This document shows positions 44,591 through 53,749 of a DNA stretch of 64,000 bases, piece by piece. This DNA is from Planctomycetota bacterium (GTDB lineage: Bacteria > Planctomycetota > Phycisphaerae > Phycisphaerales > UBA1924): assembly GCA_018242625.1 (NCBI GenBank), contig JAFEBO010000012.1, positions 62,001-126,000 of the forward strand, read 5' to 3'. The translations under genes were made by a program, and so were the position numbers. The notes under the pieces are model-generated. The model was not told the origin of the DNA and made no database searches. It saw nothing but the letters and a program-made list of their open reading frames with translations. Positions within the stretch are counted from its first letter, which is position 1. Each line of letters begins with the position of its first letter.

Positions 44591-46732
44591 ATGTACGAAT
44601 CAATACAAGCCTTTGCCCGGGCGCTCGCCAACGCCGGCGAACTCAAAGCTATTCGGAGCACGGTCTCTCCGATTTTGGAGATCGCGGCGATCACCGACCG
44701 CGTCAGCAAGTCGCCCGCTCCCGCCCCACCCAGCGCCGCCACCCGGGCGAACGACCCCCGCTTCTACTCGGGCGGCGGGCACGCGTTGCTCTTTGAATCG
44801 GTGGAAGGTAGCGATTTTCCGGTGCTGATCAATGCCTGGGGCTCCTACAGGCGGGTTGAGGCTGCGCTTGGCTGCAATGACGGAGGGCCGGGGCTGCAAC
44901 CGGGGCACACACCCGGCGGACTGGAGGGCCTTGCCGCCCGCATCGAAAAGCTGATCAAGCCAGTCCCGCCGCCCACTCTTCTCGCCAAGATCCAGAAGAT
45001 CCCCGAACTTCTTGAGCTGGCGAAGCTGCCCCCGAAAAAAGTCCGCACCGGCCCGTGCCAGGAAGTCGTCCGGACCGGCAAGGACGTCGATCTGACACGC
45101 CTGCCCATTCTCCGGTGTTGGCCGCTGGACGGCGACTTTGGTTCGCTTGGATATCCGGAGGGAATCAACGACCACATCGCGGAACTTGGGAGAGGTCTCG
45201 ATTGGAACAACAGCTTCCGCGGGCGCTACATCACGCTGGGGGGAATCCACACCATCCACGCGGACGATCTGGGCGCCGAATCGCCGCCCAGCCACAACAT
45301 CGGCATGTACCGGGCGCAGCTGCTTGGCAAGCGTCACCTCGCGATGCACTGGCACATGCACCACGACGGCGCACGGCATTGGCGCAGCTGGAAAGCGCGG
45401 GGCGAAAAGATGCCCGTTGCAATCGCCCTGGGTGGCGAGAGCGTCCTGCCCTATGCGGCGACGGCGCCGATGCCGCCGGGGATCAGCGAGCTTCTGCTGG
45501 CCGGTTTCCTCAATCGCAGCGCCATTCCGATGGTCCAGTGCAAGACGGTGCCGCTGAGAGTCCCCGCCAACGCCGAAATCGTCATCGAGGGCTTTGTGAG
45601 CAATGAGGCGGGCCCTCCGGGCTTTGACCCGCTCACCCCGTTGGGGCAGCAGCGCGGCGAAGACTGGAAATCCCTGCTGGGGCCGGGCGGAGTCTTCGAA
45701 GGGCCCTTCGGGGATCACACGGGTTTTTACTCGTTGCCCGATCGGTATCCGCTGCTGGAGGTCACCGCCGTGACTCACCGGCGCGACGCGATCTACCCCA
45801 CCACCATCGTCGGTCTGCCACCTCAGGAGGACTACTACCTCGGCAAGGCGACCGAACGCATCTTCCTGCCACTCCTCCGCACCATCGTCCCGGACATCAT
45901 GGACTACGACCTCCCGATGTTCGGCGCGTTTCACAACTGCGCGTTTCTCAAGATACGCAAGGAGTACCCGCTGCACGCCCGGAGGGTGATGCACGCGATA
46001 TGGGGCGCGGGCCAGATGTCCTGGACCAAGACAATCGTCGTGGTGGATCACGACGTCAACGTGCACGACGAAAACGAGGTGCTCCGTGCCGTCGGAGAGC
46101 GTTGCGTTCCGGCACGCGACAGTGAACTGGTAAGAGGTCCTCTCGACATCCTCGACCACGCGGCGCCGTTCCTCGGAGCCGGGGGAAAGCTCGGGCTTGA
46201 CGCCACACGAAAGTCCGACTCGTCGGAAACGCACCGCGTCCTCTCCCCCCAGGCACGGGAATTGTGCGAGACAACTTCCGCGGAGGCGGTGCTCGGCAAA
46301 GACGCTCGGGCCGCCGAAGATCGGATCCGGGTGCTCCCCGGAGTACTCGATGTACGCATACCGGAAGAACTCGGCGGATGGTGGCTTCTCATAAGCCTGA
46401 AAAAGGGGGAGGCGGGGCAGGGCGCGTCGCTGATCAAAGCCATCGGAGGCTTGGCAAATGAGATCCCGTTGCCCCGGTGGACGCTCGTCGTTGGGGCGGA
46501 TGTCCGCCTCTCGCCGCCCGATGAAGCCCTCTTTCACTGGATGGCCCATTCAGCACCGGACAGAGACCGGTATCTGAGTGTTTGCGGACGCCGGATCGCA
46601 TTTGATGCGACTGCCAAGCTCCCGGGCGATGAGGCCAACGGGCTGCCGGTGAGGAACTGGCCGCCCATCTTGCGGATGGATCAAGGAACCCTGGATCGGG
46701 TTCAAGGCCGGGCAACGGAAATGGGGCTCTAG
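44591..46732 (+). CDS. UbiD-family decarboxylase (SCO4490-like, menaquinone-type)
   Basis: The 713-residue protein begins MYESIQAFARALANAGELKA, typical of UbiD family starts. It contains the RTGKDVDLTRLPILRCWPLD segment, VHTIHADD-like GGIHTIHADDLGAESPPSHN, and EGPFGDHTGFYSLPDRYP, which is the core of UbiD active-site architecture. These enzymes use prenylated FMN made by UbiX to decarboxylate aromatic or similar acids. It is longer than the about 490 residues of E. coli UbiD, with extra N-terminal and C-terminal parts. The substrate is uncertain; a menaquinone pathway role is only suggested by family. Confidence 0.85.
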   Translation: MYESIQAFARALANAGELKAIRSTVSPILEIAAITDRVSKSPAPAPPSAATRANDPRFYSGGGHALLFESVEGSDFPVLINAWGSYRRVEAALGCNDGGPGLQPGHTPGGLEGLAARIEKLIKPVPPPTLLAKIQKIPELLELAKLPPKKVRTGPCQEVVRTGKDVDLTRLPILRCWPLDGDFGSLGYPEGINDHIAELGRGLDWNNSFRGRYITLGGIHTIHADDLGAESPPSHNIGMYRAQLLGKRHLAMHWHMHHDGARHWRSWKARGEKMPVAIALGGESVLPYAATAPMPPGISELLLAGFLNRSAIPMVQCKTVPLRVPANAEIVIEGFVSNEAGPPGFDPLTPLGQQRGEDWKSLLGPGGVFEGPFGDHTGFYSLPDRYPLLEVTAVTHRRDAIYPTTIVGLPPQEDYYLGKATERIFLPLLRTIVPDIMDYDLPMFGAFHNCAFLKIRKEYPLHARRVMHAIWGAGQMSWTKTIVVVDHDVNVHDENEVLRAVGERCVPARDSELVRGPLDILDHAAPFLGAGGKLGLDATRKSDSSETHRVLSPQARELCETTSAEAVLGKDARAAEDRIRVLPGVLDVRIPEELGGWWLLISLKKGEAGQGASLIKAIGGLANEIPLPRWTLVVGADVRLSPPDEALFHWMAHSAPDRDRYLSVCGRRIAFDATAKLPGDEANGLPVRNWPPILRMDQGTLDRVQGRATEMGL

Positions 46733-46869
46733 CCGCACAGGAAAGTGGTTTGAGGTCTACCAAAGCGACCGCGCTGCCGCAACAAATCGGCCGCCGTTCG
46801 GTAGCAGCACCTACCCTTGCCTCCCGCGGGAAGCGGGACAGCTTTGGCCGCAAACAACCGGAGTTACGA

Positions 46870-49611
46870 ATGAAGACGCTTGGTAAGTCTCTCCTCACCG
46901 CCGCTCTGATCACACTTGGTCTGAGCCCTGTCGCGATCGCCGCGGATCCGCCGGCCCCGGCGTGGGCGGCGAGCCCCCTGGCATCGGTCGAGGGGATCAC
47001 GGAATACCGCCTCCCCAACGGGCTGCGGGTGCTGCTTTTTCCCGACCCCTCCTCGTCCAACGTCACGGTGAACATCACCTACTTCGTCGGCTCACGCCAT
47101 GAAGGACGCGGCGAGAAGGGCATGGCCCACCTGCTCGAGCACATGGTCTTCAAGGGAACCCCCGGATTTACCGACCCCTGGAAGAGCCTTCAGGACCACG
47201 GCGCCAACTTCAATGGCACCACATGGACCGATCGGACCAACTACTACGAGACGATGGTGGCGACGGACGACAACCTCGATTTTGCGCTCAAACTCGAGGC
47301 CGACCGCATGGTCAACAGCTTCATCGATGCCAAGGCGCTCGAAAAAGAAATGACGGTTGTGCGCAACGAGTTCGAGATGGGCGAGAACAACCCCTTCGGC
47401 GTGCTGATGAAGGAGTTGTTCGCCAAGGCCTACACCTGGCACCCCTACCGCGACTCGACCATCGGCAACCGTTCCGACATCGAACGCGTGCCCGCGGACA
47501 ATCTCCGCGCCTTCTACAAGAACTACTACCGCCCGGCCAATTCCATGCTCGTCGTGGCGGGCAAGTTTGAACCTGCCCGGGCACTGGAGCTCATCAACAA
47601 GTACTTCGCGGGAATCGCCAATCCTGCGCAGCCGATCACCAATACCTGGACCGACGAGCCGACGCAGGACGGCCCGCGATTTGTTGAGATCCGGCGCGAA
47701 GGCTCGCAAGCATCGGTGGGCGCGTTCTACCACACTCCGGCCGGATCGCACATCGACGCGACGGCGCTGACGATTCTCGGGCAGGTTCTCGGCAATCGTC
47801 CTTCGGGAAGGCTCTACAAGGCCCTTGTCGAGGGCAACCTCGCGGCGGCGGTGACGGTGCTGCCGTTCGGCATGGCCGAGCGAGGTCAGTTCCTCATCGT
47901 TGCAACCCTGAAGGAAGGCCAGGAACCCGACGCCGCGCTCCAGAAAATGCAGGAGGTCGTGGAGGGATTCGCAAAGAACCCCGTCACCGACGAAGAGGTT
48001 GAACGCGCCCGCGCCGCGGAGCTGTCGCAGATCAAGCTTGCTCTGACCGACAGCAATCGAATCGGCGTCGACCTCACCGAATCCGCCGCGCTGGGTGACT
48101 GGCGCCTCTTTTTCATCGCCCGCGACCGTATCAAGGACGTCACCACGTCGCAGGTGCAGGCGGCGGCCCTCAAGTACTTCGTGGAAAACAACCGCACCAC
48201 CGGCAAGTTCATCCCGACCAAGGCCCCCGTCCGGGCGGAGATCCCGGCTCGTCCGGACGTGAGCCCGGTTGTCGATTCGTACAAGGGCTCGGAAACCATC
48301 AGCCAGGGCGAGAGCTTCGAACCCACCCCGGCCAACATCGAATCCCGTGTCAAGCGCTCGAAGCTGGGCGACAATGTCCAGCTTGCCGCCCTGAACAAGA
48401 AGACCCGCGGCGAGGCTGTCAACATCGCGATGACGGTCCGGTTCGGTGACGAGCAGTCGCTCAAGGGCACGCGGGTCTCCGCGGAGCTTCTCGCGCCGAT
48501 GCTGAGGCGGGGCACATCTTCGCGCACGTTCCAGCAGATCTCGGACGAGCTCGACAAGATCCAGTCGACGGTCAATGTCTCCTCGTCGCCCGGCGCCGTG
48601 CGCGTCAGCGTGACCTCCGACAAGAAGAACCTTGCCAAGGCACTTGAAATCGCCGGCGACATGCTGCGTAACCCGGCGTTCCCCCCGACGGAGTTCGACA
48701 CGATCGTCAAGGAAAGAATCGCGGGAATCGAAGCTTCGATGAGCAACCCGCAAGCCCTGGCGCAGAACGCGATCCAGCGTGCACTCGCGCCCTATCCCAA
48801 GGACTCGTTCTTCTATGTGCCAACCATGGAAGAACGCATGGCCGAGCTGAAAGCCGCCAAGCTCGACGACGTCAAGAAGTTCTATAACGACCTCGTCGGC
48901 CCCGCGAGCGTGCAGATCGCGGCCGTCGGCGAGTTCGACGATCCCGCGCTCAATTCATCGCTTCAGCAGATGATGGCAGGATGGAAGGTCAAGGCGCCGT
49001 TCAAACGCGTCGATCGGCCTTTCATCGCGAACGAGTCCGGCAGCAAGACGATCGTCACGCCCGACAAGCCGATGGCGACTGTCGGCATGGCGACCGACTT
49101 CAAAATGCAGGACACCGATCCGGACGCTCCCGCGATCGACATCGCCGGCTACATCCTCGGCGGCGGCGCCAAGAGCCGCATGACCGACCGGCTCCGCCAG
49201 AAGGAAGGCCTGTCGTACGGCGCGGGCGCGCTCGTCCGTTCTGACTCGCTCGACCCCATCACATCCATCGCCGCGTTCGCGATCTGCGCCAAGCAGAACG
49301 CCGACAAGGCCGCCATCGCCATGAACGAGGAGATGCGCAGGTGGATCGACAACGGCGTGACCGAGCAGGAACTCCTCGAGGCCAAGAAGAGCAATCGCCT
49401 GGAATTCCTCGGCGAGCTGAACGAGGACAGCGTCGTCGCGGGCATGCTCGCGAGCGGCCTCTACCTGAACCGCACCATGAAGTGGGACGCCGACCGGCTC
49501 GACGCGATCGATGCGCTCAACGTGCAGCAGGTAAATGACACCGTCAAGAAGCGCCTTTCGGGCGCTCAGTTCTTCGAGCTCAAGGCCGGCGACCTCGAAC
49601 CTTCGAAGTAG
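46870..49611 (+). CDS. exported M16-family zinc metallopeptidase
   Basis: The 913-residue protein has a signal peptide (about residues 1-24, ending AIAA). The inverted zinc motif HLLEH (His87, Glu90, His91) lies in the first M16 domain, with a third metal Glu probably in EMTVVRNEFE. A second, inactive-type M16 repeat follows (about 480-900, containing GGGAKSRMTDRLRQKEGLSY). This resembles pitrilysin-like peptidases that cleave peptides inside a closed chamber. GGAG lies 7 bp before the ATG at 46870. It acts outside the cytoplasm. A bidirectional terminator follows. Confidence 0.92.
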   Translation: MKTLGKSLLTAALITLGLSPVAIAADPPAPAWAASPLASVEGITEYRLPNGLRVLLFPDPSSSNVTVNITYFVGSRHEGRGEKGMAHLLEHMVFKGTPGFTDPWKSLQDHGANFNGTTWTDRTNYYETMVATDDNLDFALKLEADRMVNSFIDAKALEKEMTVVRNEFEMGENNPFGVLMKELFAKAYTWHPYRDSTIGNRSDIERVPADNLRAFYKNYYRPANSMLVVAGKFEPARALELINKYFAGIANPAQPITNTWTDEPTQDGPRFVEIRREGSQASVGAFYHTPAGSHIDATALTILGQVLGNRPSGRLYKALVEGNLAAAVTVLPFGMAERGQFLIVATLKEGQEPDAALQKMQEVVEGFAKNPVTDEEVERARAAELSQIKLALTDSNRIGVDLTESAALGDWRLFFIARDRIKDVTTSQVQAAALKYFVENNRTTGKFIPTKAPVRAEIPARPDVSPVVDSYKGSETISQGESFEPTPANIESRVKRSKLGDNVQLAALNKKTRGEAVNIAMTVRFGDEQSLKGTRVSAELLAPMLRRGTSSRTFQQISDELDKIQSTVNVSSSPGAVRVSVTSDKKNLAKALEIAGDMLRNPAFPPTEFDTIVKERIAGIEASMSNPQALAQNAIQRALAPYPKDSFFYVPTMEERMAELKAAKLDDVKKFYNDLVGPASVQIAAVGEFDDPALNSSLQQMMAGWKVKAPFKRVDRPFIANESGSKTIVTPDKPMATVGMATDFKMQDTDPDAPAIDIAGYILGGGAKSRMTDRLRQKEGLSYGAGALVRSDSLDPITSIAAFAICAKQNADKAAIAMNEEMRRWIDNGVTEQELLEAKKSNRLEFLGELNEDSVVAGMLASGLYLNRTMKWDADRLDAIDALNVQQVNDTVKKRLSGAQFFELKAGDLEPSK

Positions 49612-49635
49612 TTTCTTTGGGCTTCCCGCTATGAA

Positions 49636-49664
49636 AAAAGGCCCGGCGTTCTGCCGGGCCTTTT
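49636..49664. terminator. bidirectional rho-independent terminator
   Basis: AAAAGGCCCGGC-5 nt-GCCGGGCCTTTT is a perfect 12-bp stem with A/T tracts on both sides. It lies between the M16 peptidase gene (plus) and the DD-carboxypeptidase gene (minus), whose 3' ends face each other, so it can end both transcripts. Confidence 0.9.
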
Positions 49665-49674
49665 CCGTTTCGGG

Positions 49675-51240
49675 TCAGTTCTTTGGCTTGGACTTCGTGC
49701 CGCCCGGCTTGATCGCCCGGTCGGGGTCGTCCTTGCTCAAGTACCGGTCGATCAGGCCCACGATCTGTTCGTGCAGTTCAAGCACGGCAGGGTCCGCGTC
49801 GCCGGAAGAAACATCGTTGGCCAGGATCGAGAACGCCACGGCGTGCCCGTCAGACTCGTCGATCACGTAACCGGAAAGACAGCGGACGTTCTTGATATAG
49901 CCCGACTTGGCGTGGAGTTCGTGGCGCGGCTTGGATCCCTTGAAGCGGCGCTCCAGTGTTCCCTCGCCCGGCTGCGGGAGCGACTGAATGAAAGCCTTGG
50001 AAACGTTCTTGTCCTGCGCGAGGGCCGACAGCCATCGCGTCATGGTCGAGGGCGAAACACGGTTGTCCCGCGACATGCCCGAGCCATCGCGAATGATCGT
50101 TCCCTTCGCGGCATCCGGACCGACCTTTTCCGCAAGAAGCATCCGGACGACCGACGCGCCGTTCTCCCACGAGCCGGGCTGGCCCGTCACATCATGACCG
50201 ATCCGCTTGAGCAAGGCCTCGGCGTAGAGGTTGTAGCTCTCGACATTGCACCGCCGGACAACATCTGTCAGGGGGGTCGTGATCTTTGCGATCGTCCGGT
50301 CGGCCTGGAAAGATTCGCCCGGCTCCGCAAGGCGCACCTCGGCCGGGCCGGCTCCCCCACCGGGAGCGGTCGCGCCGACACCGGTGATTTCAACGCCGGA
50401 CTTCCGGATGCGATCGGCGAGCAGGGAGCCGAAGAAAAGGGGGTTCTGGGTAAGCGTGACCCGCACCGGCTGAGTTACCGCGAAACGAACGTCGCCCATC
50501 AGCTGAAACCGGTTTTCGCTGGCGTCTCGCTTCAGCCAGACCGTGTTGTTTCCCGCCGCAACGGTCCGAGCCTTGGAGACATCGACCTCGATCATCGGCG
50601 TTTCCGGGTCAATCGTGACGCTCGGCCGCTGGCCCACGCCGGCGCCCGGGCGGGGATACACATCCAGCACATTGGCGTGAAAAATCAGCCCGGAAACTTC
50701 GGCGCAATACCAGCGGTCAAGCTGATCCGTCGGCCAGGTCGGGTGCACGTAATCGCGGTCGAAAACGCGGTCGTCCACCACGACCTCGCTCAGCTTTTTC
50801 ACTCCGCCCTTTGTCACACTGCTCGTCAGAGCTGTGAGCATGTCCGAAACCGTCATGCGGGGAGAGGCGTTCTGCAATACCTCCGGATCGCCGAAGGCCG
50901 GATCGCCGCTCCCGACGATCACCAGCCGATCCCCGTCCAGCTTCAGCTCAGTCGAAAAGACAAAGTCGGGCTTGAGCGTCCAGAGCGCCGCTCCGGTCGT
51001 CAGGATCTTCATGTTGGACGCCGGAGCGAACTCATCCTCCGCGTTCTTCGCCGCGAGAATTTCACCCGACTTGACATCCAGGATGCTGATGCCGACCCGG
51101 CTTTTTCCCAACTTCGCTCCGTGCAACAGCCGGTCTACTTCCGACTGCAGCGGCTGGGCGATCGCGCACAGGCCGATCGTGCCCGCGGCGGCGAACGACA
51201 ACATCTGCGAAAACAAACCGCTCGACTTCATGTTTTTCAT
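49675..51240 (-). CDS. dacB: D-alanyl-D-alanine carboxypeptidase/endopeptidase (PBP4-type, S13)
   Basis: The 521-residue protein has a signal peptide (about residues 1-29) and the S13 serine peptidase motifs: FAPASNMK (catalytic Ser75, Lys78), SGMSRDNRVSP (Ser-x-Asn equivalent) and HAKSGYIKNVRCL (Lys-Ser-Gly) near residue 446. It trims peptide cross-links in the periplasm. The long region between the first two motifs is the extra domain typical of PBP4. ATG 51240 or ATG 51231 could start it. Its presence shows peptidoglycan maturation in this organism. Confidence 0.92.
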   Translation of the reverse strand: MKNMKSSGLFSQMLSFAAAGTIGLCAIAQPLQSEVDRLLHGAKLGKSRVGISILDVKSGEILAAKNAEDEFAPASNMKILTTGAALWTLKPDFVFSTELKLDGDRLVIVGSGDPAFGDPEVLQNASPRMTVSDMLTALTSSVTKGGVKKLSEVVVDDRVFDRDYVHPTWPTDQLDRWYCAEVSGLIFHANVLDVYPRPGAGVGQRPSVTIDPETPMIEVDVSKARTVAAGNNTVWLKRDASENRFQLMGDVRFAVTQPVRVTLTQNPLFFGSLLADRIRKSGVEITGVGATAPGGGAGPAEVRLAEPGESFQADRTIAKITTPLTDVVRRCNVESYNLYAEALLKRIGHDVTGQPGSWENGASVVRMLLAEKVGPDAAKGTIIRDGSGMSRDNRVSPSTMTRWLSALAQDKNVSKAFIQSLPQPGEGTLERRFKGSKPRHELHAKSGYIKNVRCLSGYVIDESDGHAVAFSILANDVSSGDADPAVLELHEQIVGLIDRYLSKDDPDRAIKPGGTKSKPKN

Positions 51241-51321
51241 GGTTCTTTCCGGCGCAACGCGATTCGCTTGGCTATCGACCAGCCGGGAACCACATCTGCA
51301 ATCCGAAATCGATCAGATTTT

Positions 51322-51795
51322 TCAGGCCGCCCCGGCCGCCATCCCGCTCGCGACCGAGCTTTGCTCGAGCTGGATCCGGGCGATTTTGACCAGCGACTCC
51401 ACCTGCGATTTGCTCTGGATCGTCCACTGCGCCCACCAGACGCCCTCGACCTGTTTGGCGTGCGTGATCGCATCTCGGACCGGCTTGAGCAGCCGCCTCA
51501 TCGGCAGCGCCGCGATCCCCTCGCTCGTGAGCGGAACGATCGCGAGAGGCTGTCCCGGCTGCGCCACCAGATACGCCCAAGCGCGACCTTGCACCGCCTC
51601 GTGCCTGTACAGCAGCGACCATCGCCACGGTACTCCCTGCCAGGAGATCTCTTCCGTAACTCCGGCCGTTGCCAGCAGCTGCTCGCGATACAGCGAAACC
51701 GCGGGCGCGACTCCCCGGGCGACCTCGGAGGTCAGTATTTCCGCTGATGGTTTCCTGAAACGATCGTTCCAAGCTGCACGGCTGCCGGTCGACAT
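51322..51795 (-). CDS. uncharacterised protein upstream of dacB
   Basis: I do not recognise this 157-residue protein. It contains SAEILTSEVARGVAPAVSLY, a WQGVPWRWSLLYRHEAVQGR segment and an aromatic stretch VWWAQWTIQSKSQV, and ends in a Ala/Gly-rich tail. It shows no signal peptide or membrane helix. The GGAG box 5 bp before the ATG (51795) supports the start. It is on the same strand as dacB, 81 bp upstream. It reads as a soluble globular protein. Confidence 0.65.
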   Translation of the reverse strand: MSTGSRAAWNDRFRKPSAEILTSEVARGVAPAVSLYREQLLATAGVTEEISWQGVPWRWSLLYRHEAVQGRAWAYLVAQPGQPLAIVPLTSEGIAALPMRRLLKPVRDAITHAKQVEGVWWAQWTIQSKSQVESLVKIARIQLEQSSVASGMAAGAA

Positions 51796-52048
51796 ACAAA
51801 CTCCGCGCTATGGACCCCCCGGTCCCGCCCTTTTTTCCCCGAGTCCGTTCCTCTGAAGGCTCGCCCCTCACGAGTGCACCGCGACCCTGCAGTGCGACCG
51901 TGCGGTATTGTTCGCCCTCACCCGGGCGATGTAAAGCCGTTCACCCACGTGGCTTTGCTGCCAATTTGCCCGCACGCCGTTCGCCGCATTCTCGTGAGTT
52001 CGCTATGCTGATCTTGAGCAGGCCCGGGCCTCGACCGATCGTTGCCGA

Positions 52049-52549
52049 ATGACGAATACCTCACAAAATCCAAACCAAGACGGCCGCACCCTTTCGGAAT
52101 CCTGGGATGGCTCGGGAGTCAGCATCCTGATCGTGGACGACCACGAGCAGAATCTGGAGCTTCTGGAGGCCTACCTCGAGGATCTGGGATGCGAGCTTCG
52201 GCCCGCACGGGACGGCATGGAAGCCCTGGAGGCGGTCGCCGCCAAGGCCCCGGACATCATCCTGCTGGATGTGATGATGCCCCGGATGAGCGGTTTTCAG
52301 GTGTGCGACAAGCTCAAGAAGGACCCCGCCACGCGTGACATCCCGATCGTCATGGTCACGGCTCTGAACGAGGTCAGCGACGTGGAAAGGGCCATCGAGT
52401 GCGGCGCCGACGACTTTTTGAGCAAACCGGTCAATAAGCTCGAGCTGCTCACCCGTGTCAAATCCCTCGTCCGGATCAGCAAAATGCAGTCGGAACTGCA
52501 AAAGACGCTGGCTCAGCTCCGGGCTTTCCGGGATCAATCCGGCAGCTGA
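52049..52549 (+). CDS. single-domain response regulator (CheY-like receiver)
   Basis: The 166-residue protein has a receiver domain after a short N-terminal tail: VSILIVDDHEQN (acidic pair Asp30, Asp31), DIILLDVMMPRMSG (phospho-Asp74) and FLSKPVNKLELL (Lys about 125). Nothing but a short helical tail follows, so no output domain is present. Its kinase partner is not in the window. It lies ahead of rpsL on the same strand with a 96-bp gap. Confidence 0.92.
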   Translation: MTNTSQNPNQDGRTLSESWDGSGVSILIVDDHEQNLELLEAYLEDLGCELRPARDGMEALEAVAAKAPDIILLDVMMPRMSGFQVCDKLKKDPATRDIPIVMVTALNEVSDVERAIECGADDFLSKPVNKLELLTRVKSLVRISKMQSELQKTLAQLRAFRDQSGS

Positions 52550-52602
52550 GGGCTGGGGCCGATTGCCGCCATTCCCGCTTGCGCCTAGTATTTCGGCCCA
52601 AC

Positions 52603-52621
52603 TCCGGACGGTGCGTCCGGA
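52603..52621 (+). promoter_or_regulatory. leader hairpin upstream of rpsL
   Basis: TCCGGACG-GTG-CGTCCGGA is a perfect 8-bp stem with a 3-nt loop, ending 24 bp before the rpsL ATG. It is followed by AACAGATTTCTTTTC, which is T-rich. It could be an attenuator, a translational control element, or a terminator of the response regulator transcript. Confidence 0.55.
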
Positions 52622-52645
52622 ACAGATTTCTTTTCGGTAGCCACC

Positions 52646-53044
52646 ATGCCCACGATCAACCAGCTCGTCCGCCGGCCCCGCCGCAGCCCCGCGAACAAGT
52701 CCAAAGTTCGCGACTTGAACCTTTCCCCCATGAAGCGCGGCGTCTGCCTCATCGTTCGCACGATGACGCCGAAGAAGCCCAACTCGGCTCTTCGCAAGAT
52801 CGCCCGCGTCCGCCTCTCCAATGGGCGCGAAGTCACGGCCTACATCGGCGGCGAAGGCCACAACCTGCAGGAACACTCGATCGTCCTCGTTCGCGGCGGC
52901 CGCGTCCGCGACCTCCCGGGCGTTCGCTATCACGTCGTCCGCGGCAGCCTCGACTGCCTGGGCGTCGAGAACCGCAAGCAGAGCCGGTCCAAGTACGGCG
53001 CCAAGCGAGCCAAGGGCGGCGCGCCCGCGGCAAAGAAGGCCTGA
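52646..53044 (+). CDS. rpsL: 30S ribosomal protein S12
   Basis: The 132-residue protein is unmistakable: [55 protein letters not shown] and [20 protein letters not shown]12 controls decoding accuracy in the 30S subunit. The conserved [10 protein letters not shown] and GRVRDLPG segments hold the known streptomycin-resistance positions; their lysines look wild type. The C-terminus has a Lys/Ala tail. It is followed by rpsG, as in the str operon. Confidence 0.98.
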   Translation: MPTINQLVRRPRRSPANKSKVRDLNLSPMKRGVCLIVRTMTPKKPNSALRKIARVRLSNGREVTAYIGGEGHNLQEHSIVLVRGGRVRDLPGVRYHVVRGSLDCLGVENRKQSRSKYGAKRAKGGAPAAKKA

Positions 53045-53047
53045 TCC

Positions 53048-53091
53048 TCACGGCGAGTAATCGCCGTGATGCGTGAGCCCACGCATCACGG
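53048..53091 (+). promoter_or_regulatory. two mutually exclusive hairpins in the rpsL-rpsG spacer
   Basis: Stem 1 is TCACGGCGA/TCGCCGTGA (53048-53056 with 53061-53069, loop GTAA). Stem 2 is CCGTGATGCGTG/CACGCATCACGG (53064-53075 with 53080-53091, loop AGCC). Both are perfect (9 and 12 bp). They compete for CCGTGA at 53064-53069, and the sequence TCACGG occurs in both partner arms. In E. coli, ribosomal protein S7 represses its own synthesis by binding this same spacer, so a similar control is a reasonable inference here. Confidence 0.7.
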
Positions 53092-53162
53092 ACGGTGAAC
53101 GTTCTCCGGCGCACGTTGCTCCGGAACACGCCGACAACCCTTTTCAGGGAGTTTCCTTTCCG

Positions 53163-53654
53163 ATGGGCAAGTTCACCAAGGCAGACGTTCAGCTCCGTCC
53201 GGACCCCCGCTTCGGCGACAAGGTCCTCTCACGCTTTATCAACTGCATCATGAAGAGCGGTCAAAAGGCCACCGCTCAGCGCGTTGTCTATGACGCGATG
53301 GACATCATCGAAGAAAAGCTCACGAAAGAAACCGCCCCCGAGAAGCCCGAGAATTCGCTCTCGCTCTTCCGCATGGCGATCGAGAACGTGAAGCCCTTCG
53401 TCGAAGTCCGCTCCAAGCGCATCGGCGGTGCGAACTACCAGGTGCCGATGCAGGTCAACCACAAGCGCCAGCAGTCGCTGGCTTTCCGCTGGCTGATCGA
53501 AGCCTGCCGCTCTGAGAAGGGCCGCCCCATGGCCAACCGCCTCGCAGACGAGCTCTACGCCGCCGCGAAGAAGGAAGGCAAGGCCATGATGACCCGCGAT
53601 CAGACGCACAAGATGGCCGAAGCCAACCGCGCATTCGCCCACTTCGCGAACTGA
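53163..53654 (+). CDS. rpsG: 30S ribosomal protein S7
   Basis: The 163-residue protein matches S7 throughout: DPRFGDKVLSRFINCIMKSG, MAIENVKPFVEVRSKRIGGA, NYQVPMQVNHKRQQSLAFRW and KMAEANRAFAHF at the end. S7 starts assembly of the 30S head. It follows rpsL by 118 bp containing alternative hairpins. The ATG at 53163 fits the family start. fusA does not follow within the window, so the str operon is short here. Confidence 0.98.
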   Translation: MGKFTKADVQLRPDPRFGDKVLSRFINCIMKSGQKATAQRVVYDAMDIIEEKLTKETAPEKPENSLSLFRMAIENVKPFVEVRSKRIGGANYQVPMQVNHKRQQSLAFRWLIEACRSEKGRPMANRLADELYAAAKKEGKAMMTRDQTHKMAEANRAFAHFAN

Positions 53655-53678
53655 TATCCGTCCCATCCCACGACCGAA

Positions 53679-53705
53679 AAAAAGCCCGCTCCATGCGGGC
53701 TTTTT
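53679..53705 (+). terminator. rho-independent terminator after rpsG
   Basis: AAAAAGCCCGC-5 nt-GCGGGCTTTTT is an 11-bp perfect stem ending in a T-run, 24 bp past the rpsG stop. It marks the end of the rpsL-rpsG transcript and rules out an upstream start (53693) for the next gene. Confidence 0.9.
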
Positions 53706-53749
53706 CTTTGGGCGCCGACCTCACCGCCCCTGCCCGCCGTACACCCAGG

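Noticed and set aside
44600..46549. 649-codon open frame on the minus strand
   Set aside because: It is antisense to the UbiD-type gene, which has clear family motifs.
47092..48753. 553-codon open frame on the minus strand
   Set aside because: It is antisense to the M16 peptidase gene with its intact HxxEH motif.
49771..51747. 658-codon open frame on the plus strand
   Set aside because: It is antisense to the DD-carboxypeptidase gene, very rich in Arg and His, and resembles no family.
53693..53749. Upstream start for the metallophosphoesterase
   Set aside because: It lies inside the rpsG terminator hairpin.
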